Below are positions 1-6,117 of a stretch of DNA of 12,760 nucleotides, in pieces; within the stretch, counting starts at the first letter, position 1; each line of letters starts with the position of its first letter. The translations under genes were made by a program, and so were the position numbers. The DNA lies in contig CAYMBX010000031.1 of assembly GCA_964388785.1 (NCBI GenBank), positions 1 to 12,760 on the forward strand, read 5' to 3'. The notes under the pieces are model-generated. The model was given only the letters and a program-made list of their open reading frames with translations. It searched no databases and was not told the origin of the DNA. The stretch comes from VGKU01 sp964388785 (lineage in GTDB: Bacteria > Patescibacteriota > Patescibacteriia > UBA9934 > GWF2-40-263).

Positions 1-9
1 AGTTAAGTG

Positions 10-38
10 TTGACTTGTAAGAGATCGTTCGATATGAT
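10..38 (+). promoter_or_regulatory. sigma70-type promoter of the oxidoreductase gene
   Basis: TTGACT (10-15), a 17-base spacer and TATGAT (33-38) match the -35/-10 consensus at five of six positions each. Transcription should begin near 45, leaving a leader of about 134 bases before the ATG at 179. The promoter is AT-rich although the gene it serves is GC-rich. Confidence 0.75.
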
Positions 39-60
39 CGGTGCTCGTTCTTTTGATGAG

Positions 61-105
61 ATGGGGGACGTAAGAGGATTCACAGATCCTTTTGCGTCCC
101 CCATT
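61..105 (+). promoter_or_regulatory. long leader hairpin upstream of the oxidoreductase
   Basis: The arms 61-79 and 86-104 pair over 19 positions without a mismatch (two are G-U), with a six-base loop (80-85); a further G-U pair is possible at 60/105. The hairpin lies between the predicted transcription start and the ribosome binding site. No good U-run follows it, so it is not a convincing intrinsic terminator. The right arm (97-103, TCCCCCA) could instead pair with 141-147 (TGGGGGA), giving two mutually exclusive folds. Its function is not known. Confidence 0.6.
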
Positions 106-178
106 TCTGCAATGCAATCAATTTTGATCGTCGCGCTTTTTGGGGGAGAAGTGCTGACGAAGATGAGGAAACGTCCAC

Positions 179-1345
179 ATGAAAAAGTTGGCCGTCATCG
201 GAGCGGGTCCGACCGCAATCGGGCTCATCCATACCCTGGTGTCGGAGGGTGCCTTGTCCGCAAAGGACATCGTCATCCTCGATCCTCAAGCGCCGCTCGC
301 CCAGTTCGGTGAGCATGTCGGCAACATCGGCATGAAGGACATGCGCAGTCCATGGACGGTGAGCGTGACCCGCGGACGCGATGCGTTCTACCGCTTCGCC
401 GAGGAGCGCGGGTGTGAGCCGCACTGCTACACGCGTCCGCCCTGGCACGTCTTCGCGATGCACGCCCGGCACGTCTGGGGCGGCCTCGGTGTGGAGCGTG
501 TGAACGCGAAGGTGATCGGTCTTTCGAAGAACGGCCGGGGATGGGAGCTCGAGCTCGAGGGGAGTGACAGCCTGAGCGCGCGGCGCGTGGTCGTCGCGAC
601 CGGCCTGTCGGCGCATCGGATCCAGCCGTTCGACAACGCAATCCCGATCCCGGACCAGCCGCTCGGGCAGCACGCCGGACAGCAGGTGGCCGTGATCGGC
701 GCGGGGATGACCGCGACCAACGCCGCCTTCACCCTGCTGCAGAGCGGAGCCAAGGTCGTGCTGTTCGCGCCCGAGGGTCTGAAGACCGAGCACGGCGAGC
801 TCAACGCCTGGATCACCGGCCCGCAGGGGGACGGGACGTGCATCAGCGAGGGAGCCGAGGATGCGCGCAAGCGTTTCATCAAGCTCGACACCCCCGCACG
901 TTACCGGACTCTCCTGACGAACCGCATCGAGGGCACGGTCACCGAGGATCACCGCGAGATCGTTTGGCAGGCGACCCAGACCGGTCAGCTTGCGGTGCTC
1001 GAGAAGCGCGTCACGAGTGTGGACCGCAAGGGTGATGGCCTCACGGTCAAGACGTACGGCGCTCTGCGCGACGGGAAGCACAACGGCTTCAACGCTGTGT
1101 ATGACGCGCGCGGCTTCAGGCCGAACCTCGACGCGGTCCCGATCAAGGGCCTGCGCGAGGCCGTCGGTCAGGCGCGCATCGAGGAGCTTCCGCTCATCGA
1201 CGACCGAACCGGTGCGGTCCAGGGGCAGCCGACCCTCTACATCGCCGGCGCCCTCTCGGCCATGAGCTTCGGCCCGGCCGCGAGTACCCTGGCCGGCGGC
1301 ACCATGCTTGGTCACGTGATGGCCCAGCACGGCGATCTCCGCTAA
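179..1345 (+). CDS. FAD/NAD(P)-binding oxidoreductase
   Basis: This is a 388-residue predicted soluble flavoprotein with two dinucleotide-binding Rossmann folds. The first GxGxxG-type motif is at residues 8-15 (GAGPTAIG, FAD); the second begins at G174 (VIGAGMTATNA, probably NAD(P)H). A C-terminal YIAGALSAMSFGPA segment (about residue 356 on) sits where such enzymes close over FAD, although the usual GD is GA. The order resembles the SidA/IucD-type N-hydroxylase and Pyr_redox_3 families, but no substrate can be named. No signal peptide or membrane segment is seen. The start at 179 is supported by GAGGA nine bases upstream. The gene is GC-rich: about four fifths of the early codons I counted end in G or C, unlike the core genes downstream. 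It has its own promoter and terminator. Fold-level confidence is high; reaction unknown. Confidence 0.8.
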   Translation: MKKLAVIGAGPTAIGLIHTLVSEGALSAKDIVILDPQAPLAQFGEHVGNIGMKDMRSPWTVSVTRGRDAFYRFAEERGCEPHCYTRPPWHVFAMHARHVWGGLGVERVNAKVIGLSKNGRGWELELEGSDSLSARRVVVATGLSAHRIQPFDNAIPIPDQPLGQHAGQQVAVIGAGMTATNAAFTLLQSGAKVVLFAPEGLKTEHGELNAWITGPQGDGTCISEGAEDARKRFIKLDTPARYRTLLTNRIEGTVTEDHREIVWQATQTGQLAVLEKRVTSVDRKGDGLTVKTYGALRDGKHNGFNAVYDARGFRPNLDAVPIKGLREAVGQARIEELPLIDDRTGAVQGQPTLYIAGALSAMSFGPAASTLAGGTMLGHVMAQHGDLR

Positions 1346-1373
1346 CAGTCTCGAAAGAGGCTGTTTTTCTTTT
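1344..1373 (+). terminator. intrinsic terminator after the oxidoreductase
   Basis: A nine-pair stem (1344-1352 with 1357-1365, one G-U) closed by a GAAA tetraloop is followed by a T-rich run (1364-1373). The stem begins within the TAA stop codon. Confidence 0.85.
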
Positions 1374-1386
1374 GATTTGTCCACAC

Positions 1387-1415
1387 TTGACACAAATTTT
1401 GTGTTCAGGCATACT
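1387..1415 (+). promoter_or_regulatory. promoter with overlapping palindromic operator
   Basis: A perfect TTGACA (1387-1392), a 17-base spacer and CATACT (1410-1415) form a promoter for the GC-rich gene at 1534. A 15-base perfect inverted repeat, ACACAAATTTTGTGT (1390-1404), overlaps the -35 box and fills much of the spacer. This is the usual placement for a repressor operator. Operator function is inferred from position and symmetry only. Confidence 0.65.
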
Positions 1416-1446
1416 ACGCCGAGTTCGCCTCAGAAATGGGGCAACG

Positions 1447-1511
1447 CTGGCCTATGGGCCAGGCCAAACCGGATCGGTTTCCGGGGCGGCAGACAGCACG
1501 CCCTTCGGGGC
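1447..1511 (+). promoter_or_regulatory. structured leader with three small hairpins
   Basis: Between the predicted start of transcription (about 1422) and the gene at 1534 lie three hairpins in tandem: 1447-1462 (six pairs, TATG loop), 1466-1480 (AAACCG/CGGTTT, three-base loop) and 1500-1511 (GCCC-TTCG-GGGC, a UUCG tetraloop). I do not recognise a riboswitch class. They could stabilise the mRNA or control translation. Confidence 0.45.
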
Positions 1512-1533
1512 ATTCGACAACAGAGAGGACCTG

Positions 1534-2547
1534 ATGAACCAGCTCAACCAGATCGCGGGTGCGAACCCGGGCATCAACAAGCGCAGCGTGAACGCCGGCG
1601 AGACCACCCTGACCAGCCTCAAGGGCCCGCAGAAGCAGGTGGCCAAGGTGCTCGGCAGCGCGCTGCGCGAGGGCTACAAGCCCGACAACGTGATCGCCTT
1701 CGGCATCTCCCGCGACGGCCAGCAGATCCACGTCGTCGGCTTCGACCCCGAGGCCGGCACGCAGACCGACAAGGCCCAGATCGACGAGGCGACGCTCAAG
1801 TCGCTGTACCTCGACGGCTTCAACTACGCGCACTTCGTCGCCACGATGGACGACGGCGTCAACGCCGCGGCCTTCCAGGACCGCTTCGAGCCCGACGAGA
1901 ACAACGGCAAGGCCTTCGGCAACTTCGCGCGCGCGATCTTCGAGAAGGGCCAGGTGATCGGCGCCGAGGACCAGAGCAACACGATGCTGCTGCTCGCGCC
2001 CAAGGGCGACCGCACGCTCGTCGCGAGCCGCAAGGGCTACAAGGGCCCGCTCACGACCATCGAGCAGCCCGAGCAGATCGCCGGCGACCAGCGCTACACC
2101 GTGCTCGACCGCACGACCCTGCTCGTGACCGAGCTCGACACCGGCAAGATCTACGCCGTGAAGGCCCAGGACATCTCGTACTACATCCAGGACGGCCAGG
2201 TGCCGGAGTGGAGCGAGTGCGACCTGGGCGAGAACGTCGGCATCCAGGACATGAGCCTCGGCATCGGCGGTGCGGTGATCCTCACCGCCAAGGTCGACGG
2301 CCAGACCCGCTTCATCCCGGCCAGCACCGGCTGGCACGAGGACCAGTTCAAGATGAACCCGATCCTCGCCGACGGCGTCGAGACCGGCAAGACCGCGCCG
2401 ATCGTGCGCGCCGGCAAGGACCGCTTCGTCGCGGTCGACGGCAACGGCGGCGCGACCCGCCTCACCGTCGCGCCGACCAAGGACCTCGGCTCCGCGGCCG
2501 CGCTCCTCGAGAAGGCCGCTCAGGGCGCCTACGCCCAGGCCGCCTAG
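1534..2547 (+). CDS. hypothetical protein with extreme GC3 codon use
   Basis: I do not recognise this 337-residue protein. It has no signal peptide, membrane segment or obvious catalytic motif, is rich in Asp, Glu, Gly, Ala and Lys, and seems cytoplasmic. From about residue 165 to 320, short alternating strand-like stretches such as TTLLVTELDTGKIYAVKA and RFVAVDGNGGATRLTVA suggest a repeated beta fold, perhaps propeller-like; this is a guess from pattern. The start at 1534 is chosen because AGAGGA (1524-1529) lies four bases upstream and the extreme third-position bias begins there. Reading every codon, only three of 337 sense codons end in A or T. That bias supports this frame over the long overlapping frames and sets the gene apart from its neighbours. 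It has its own promoter and terminator. Confidence 0.75.
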   Translation: MNQLNQIAGANPGINKRSVNAGETTLTSLKGPQKQVAKVLGSALREGYKPDNVIAFGISRDGQQIHVVGFDPEAGTQTDKAQIDEATLKSLYLDGFNYAHFVATMDDGVNAAAFQDRFEPDENNGKAFGNFARAIFEKGQVIGAEDQSNTMLLLAPKGDRTLVASRKGYKGPLTTIEQPEQIAGDQRYTVLDRTTLLVTELDTGKIYAVKAQDISYYIQDGQVPEWSECDLGENVGIQDMSLGIGGAVILTAKVDGQTRFIPASTGWHEDQFKMNPILADGVETGKTAPIVRAGKDRFVAVDGNGGATRLTVAPTKDLGSAAALLEKAAQGAYAQAA

Positions 2548-2571
2548 GCCCCCGCGCTTCACCGCGCACTC

Positions 2572-2609
2572 CCGCGTTTCCGCAACTCAAGGAACGCGGA
2601 TTTTATTTT
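2572..2609 (+). terminator. intrinsic terminator after the GC3-extreme gene
   Basis: A nine-pair stem (2572-2580 with 2591-2599, one G-U) with a ten-base loop is followed by TTTTATTTT (2601-2609). It ends the second GC-rich unit. Confidence 0.8.
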
Positions 2610-2629
2610 GTCCAATTTTTCGTCAACAC

Positions 2630-2658
2630 TTCACGTTTTACAAAAACGCATCTATGGT
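2630..2658 (+). promoter_or_regulatory. probable promoter of the TrmB-like gene and polA
   Basis: TTCACG (2630-2635), a 17-base spacer and TATGGT (2653-2658) give a modest promoter. Initiation near 2665 would leave almost no leader before the ATG at 2667. An alternative is TTTACA (2637-2642) with a poorly spaced TGATAT or GATATA. GGTGA (2656-2660) could act as a Shine-Dalgarno site if transcription starts further upstream. Confidence 0.4.
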
Positions 2659-2666
2659 GATGATAT

Positions 2667-3425
2667 ATGCGTATGCGCTATTCGCCCGAAGTCATCTCGG
2701 GATTGAAAGCTTTCGGTCTTGACGAAAAAGACGTCAAGGTTTATTTGGCGGGTGTTGAGCTTGGTCCTTCAAGCGTCCTGGACCTTGCGCGCCGCACCGA
2801 ACTTGCGCGCACGACGCTCTACCCCATTTTGGAGCGGTTGTGTCATCAGGGTGTGTTTCGTCACGGAAAAATAAAGAAGACGACGGTGTATACGGCCGAG
2901 CCGCCGGACGCGCTTGAGCGGATCATGCAAGAGCGTCAAATCCTTTTTGAAAAGTCTCTTCCGGTTCTTGAAACACTCAAACAAACGGCCGCACAAGGAT
3001 CGGGGGTGACAATATATGAGGGAAGTGATGGCTTTAAGCGTCTTTGGAAGCAGATGTTGCGCTCGGGCGTGAGCGAGTATCGACTTATTACCACTGGTGT
3101 GGGTCTGCTTGAGTATGTGAAAGAACCGTATTTGGTCAAACAGGTGATCGCGGAGCGGATCGAGCGGGGTATACGAAGTAAGCAGCTCATCCCTTTGTGT
3201 CGTGATGCGCGAAAGATTGTCGAAAAGGATACGGAGGAACTACGTGAATCACGCTTTCTTCCCGAAGGAACTGTTTTGCCGGCGACGGTTATCATTTTTG
3301 CCGGTTTCGTCGCCTTTATTACGACTCGACGTGAGAACACCATGATTCTTCTGACCTCAGGTGACGTCGCGGTGACCTATCAAACACTTTTTGATCTGAT
3401 TTGGGACAAGGCTGATCGCCCGTGA
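2667..3425 (+). CDS. TrmB-family-like transcriptional regulator
   Basis: This 252-residue protein is predicted to bind DNA through an N-terminal winged helix-turn-helix (about residues 12-78). The recognition helix lies near TELARTTLYPILERLCHQG (45-62), followed by a wing, GKIKKTTVYTA. This is the TrmB/sugar-sensing regulator layout. A helical linker (about 80-103) leads to a C-terminal domain (about 106-248) starting VTIYEGSDGFKRLWKQML, typical of this family's effector or dimerisation part; the ligand is unknown. The TGA stop overlaps the GTG start of polA (GTGA at 3422-3425), so the two genes are probably cotranscribed and translationally coupled. Codon use is mixed, like the core genes and unlike the two GC-rich genes upstream. 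Confidence 0.8.
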   Translation: MRMRYSPEVISGLKAFGLDEKDVKVYLAGVELGPSSVLDLARRTELARTTLYPILERLCHQGVFRHGKIKKTTVYTAEPPDALERIMQERQILFEKSLPVLETLKQTAAQGSGVTIYEGSDGFKRLWKQMLRSGVSEYRLITTGVGLLEYVKEPYLVKQVIAERIERGIRSKQLIPLCRDARKIVEKDTEELRESRFLPEGTVLPATVIIFAGFVAFITTRRENTMILLTSGDVAVTYQTLFDLIWDKADRP

Positions 3426-6076
3426 TACACTCTGGGCATGTGACGAAAATTTCCCCCACTTTTCTTATTTTAGACGGTAACGCGTTGCTCCATCGCGCGT
3501 GGCACGCGCTTCCGCCGCTCACGACCAAAGAGGGTTTGGTAGTGAATGCGGCGTACGGATTCGCCATGGTGGTCGAAAAAATGCGCGAGCAGTACGAGCC
3601 GGATTACATGGCGGTTGCGTGGGACCTCCCTGGCAAAACATTTCGGCACGAAAAGTTCGCGGCCTATAAAGCAACACGCGCGAAAAAAGAACAAGAACTT
3701 TACGACCAGATTCCTTTGATCCAAGATCTGCTCGAGGCTTTTCATATTCCCTCACTTGATGCGGTTGGCTACGAAGCCGATGACATTATCGGAACGTTGA
3801 GTGCGCAGGCGGACAAGAAAGGATATCAGACGCTGATTGTGACCGGTGATTTGGATGCACTTCAACTTGTGTCCGAAAAGACACATGTTGTCTTTTTTCA
3901 AAAAGGAATTTCAGAAACAAAACGTTACGATGAGAAGGCTGTTCAAGAACGTTACGGTCTCTCCCCATCACAACTGATCGATTATAAAGCGTTGCGCGGA
4001 GACGCGTCTGACAACATCCCGGGTGTTTCGGGAATTGGAGAAAAAACCGCGACGATCCTTGTGAAAACATACGGAACTGTTGAAGGAATTTTGCATGCGC
4101 TCGCAGAGGGAACCATTGAAGAAAAAGTTGCAAAAAAGTTAAAAGGAAATGAAGAAGTTGCCCGGGAGGCACGTGAACTTGTTTCGATCGTACGCGATGT
4201 GAAGCTTGACTTTTCATTCGCCCGCGCAAAAACAAGAGAACCGAATTGGGATTCCGTGCTTGATCAGTATCAAAAACTCGAGTTCAAGACGTTGCTAAGA
4301 AAACATCAAAGAGAAGCAGGTGAGACAAAAAAGACGATCATGAAAACTTCGAGCCGAATGAGTGTGGTTCGAGATGAGAAAGAGTTGGCTGCGACCCTGG
4401 AAACTATGGCAGAGCATCAGGGTGTTATTGCGCTTCTGATCGCAGATCAGCAACCGGATTTGTTTGGAGCAACCATGGCGGCTCTTGCCGTCAGCGATGG
4501 GAATTCCACAATCGTTATTCCAAATCCAAGTGAGAAACACCTAGCAGTGTTGCGAGATGCAATGGTCCGGTTCGACCAGCTTGTCACGCATGATCTCAAA
4601 CGATTGTTTCATCAACTTTCCGGTTCTCTCCATAACTGTTTCGATACGCTGCTTGGCGCGTATGTATTGAATTCGAGTGCGCGATCGTACGATCTCCCCT
4701 CTCTTCTTTCCGCATATCTCCACATAAAAGTGAACCCACTTCCTGAGGCATTTGCATCACAAAAAGATTATGAACAGCTTGGAACGGTTGTGTCATACCT
4801 TCCGAAATTATGTGAGGTGCTCAATGCGTCGCTTGAGAAAACGGGTGCGCGTTCAATTTTCGAAGAGATAGAGCTTCCGCTCGTTCCCGTTTTGTTTCGC
4901 ATGGAAACGGTAGGTGTTTTACTGGACACGGACGCACTCAGTCATTTTTCACATGATGTGCAGGCTCGGATTCGGACGCTTGAGAAACAGATTCGTGCGA
5001 TTGCCGGTGAAGAGATCAATGTGAATTCGCCGATTCAACTCGCACAAGTGTTGTTTGAAAAATTAAAGCTCACGACCAAAGGAATTAAAAAAACAAAGAC
5101 CGGATTTTCGACGGCCGCTTCCGAACTAGAAAAATTGTGGGATCAGCACGAAGTTATTCCCCTGATTTCAGAACATCGTGAGCTTGCAAAACTTCAATCG
5201 ACATATGTGGAGACGTTGCCGAAACTGGTTGACGCAAACGGCCGCGTGCATACGACGTATAATCAAACGGTTGCCGCGACCGGGAGGCTTTCCTCATCGG
5301 ATCCAAATTTGCAAAACATTCCGATTAAAACCGAGTTGGGCCGCGAAATTCGCAAGGCGTTTGTCGCACCTCGTGGCAAACGACTCATTGCCGCAGACTA
5401 TTCACAGATCGAGCTTCGCCTTGCCGCCATCATCGCCAATGACAAACCGTTTATTGATGCATTTCAGTCCGGGGCCGATATTCACACGCGCACGGCTGCG
5501 GACGTATGGGATGTTGCAGAATCTGAAGTGACAAAAGAACAGCGGCGAGCGGCCAAAGCCATCAACTTCGGTATTTTATATGGGATGGGATCGCGTTCCC
5601 TTTCTCGCTCGACCGGACTTTCTTTGGGTGAGGCGAAGATATTCATCGAACGTTATTTTGAAATCCATCATGCGATCAAACAGTATTTGGATGAGACAAA
5701 GCGAAAGGCGCATGAAGACGGATATGTGGAGACGTTGTTCGGACGCAGACGTTATTTTCCCGAAATCAATTCCGGCGTACAAATGCTTGTTGCACAGGCT
5801 GAGCGTATGGCGATTAATATGCCGGTACAAGGAACCGCGGCTGATCTCATGAAAAAGGCGATGCTTGCGGTGGATGGATGGATTCAGCAGACGCAGTTGC
5901 CGATTGCCCTCTTACTGCAAGTACATGACGAACTCGTGCTCGAAGTTGATCACACGCATGTGGAGACGGCTGCACGTGGAATTAAGCAGCTCATGGAGGG
6001 GGTCGCGACATTTGCGGTTCCGCTTGTCGTTGATGTGGAGGTTGGAAAAAATTGGGGAGAGATGGAAACAATCTAA
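3422..6076 (+). CDS. polA: DNA polymerase I
   Basis: This is an 884-residue DNA polymerase I, which fills gaps and removes RNA primers during replication and repair. The 5'-3' exonuclease domain (about 10-300) keeps its metal-binding acidic clusters: D18 in ILDGN, GYEADD (116-121), TGDLDAL (141-147), and GDASDNIPG from G193. The polymerase domain has motif A with D659 (ADYSQIELR), motif B with K712, F716 and Y720, and motif C VHDELV with D836 and E837. The middle domain (about 320-480) has the fold pattern of the 3'-5' exonuclease but lacks its acidic residues. ExoI is ALLIADQQ (337-344), the ExoII aspartate is replaced at L395 (HDLKRLF), and ExoIII is Y459 with L463 where Asp is expected. 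Proofreading is therefore predicted absent, as in Taq and Bst enzymes. The start is GTG at 3422, overlapping the upstream stop; GTG at 3440 is an alternative and gives a 878-residue protein. Confidence 0.97.
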   Translation: MIHSGHVTKISPTFLILDGNALLHRAWHALPPLTTKEGLVVNAAYGFAMVVEKMREQYEPDYMAVAWDLPGKTFRHEKFAAYKATRAKKEQELYDQIPLIQDLLEAFHIPSLDAVGYEADDIIGTLSAQADKKGYQTLIVTGDLDALQLVSEKTHVVFFQKGISETKRYDEKAVQERYGLSPSQLIDYKALRGDASDNIPGVSGIGEKTATILVKTYGTVEGILHALAEGTIEEKVAKKLKGNEEVAREARELVSIVRDVKLDFSFARAKTREPNWDSVLDQYQKLEFKTLLRKHQREAGETKKTIMKTSSRMSVVRDEKELAATLETMAEHQGVIALLIADQQPDLFGATMAALAVSDGNSTIVIPNPSEKHLAVLRDAMVRFDQLVTHDLKRLFHQLSGSLHNCFDTLLGAYVLNSSARSYDLPSLLSAYLHIKVNPLPEAFASQKDYEQLGTVVSYLPKLCEVLNASLEKTGARSIFEEIELPLVPVLFRMETVGVLLDTDALSHFSHDVQARIRTLEKQIRAIAGEEINVNSPIQLAQVLFEKLKLTTKGIKKTKTGFSTAASELEKLWDQHEVIPLISEHRELAKLQSTYVETLPKLVDANGRVHTTYNQTVAATGRLSSSDPNLQNIPIKTELGREIRKAFVAPRGKRLIAADYSQIELRLAAIIANDKPFIDAFQSGADIHTRTAADVWDVAESEVTKEQRRAAKAINFGILYGMGSRSLSRSTGLSLGEAKIFIERYFEIHHAIKQYLDETKRKAHEDGYVETLFGRRRYFPEINSGVQMLVAQAERMAINMPVQGTAADLMKKAMLAVDGWIQQTQLPIALLLQVHDELVLEVDHTHVETAARGIKQLMEGVATFAVPLVVDVEVGKNWGEMETI

Positions 6077-6081
6077 AACAA

Positions 6082-6117
6082 AACACCGGAGGTCTCGTTG
6101 ACCCCCGGTGTTTTTTA
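6082..6117. terminator. bidirectional terminator between polA and the DUF5667-like gene
   Basis: The arms 6082-6094 and 6100-6112 pair over 13 positions with one A-C mismatch. On the plus strand T6 follows (6111-6116). On the minus strand the hairpin is followed by TTTTGTTTT-like sequence. It should end both convergent transcripts. The minus-strand stop codon (6115-6117) lies inside the tail. Confidence 0.85.

Noticed and set aside
61..312. Possible upstream ORF (ATG at 61) overlapping the start of the oxidoreductase
   Set aside because: No Shine-Dalgarno site, the start lies in the base of the long hairpin, and the product has no recognisable features.
1377..1385. DnaA-box-like TTGTCCACA before the orphan gene's promoter
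   Set aside because: It has one mismatch to the consensus, and a few such near-matches are expected by chance in a window this long.
80..1393. Long minus-strand open frame (437 residues) antisense to the oxidoreductase
   Set aside because: High GC content removes stop codons from the antisense strand. The product is Arg/Ala/Leu/Val-rich without a domain, while the plus frame has clear Rossmann motifs and a ribosome binding site.
1414..2562. Minus-strand frame of 382 residues antisense to the same gene
   Set aside because: Leu/Val/Glu/Arg-rich shadow produced by GC3 saturation; no promoter or ribosome binding site.
1377..2660. Overlapping plus-strand frame of 427 residues across the GC3-extreme gene
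   Set aside because: The translation is a low-complexity Arg/Gly/Pro/Asp run and is explained by the codon bias of the frame starting at 1534.
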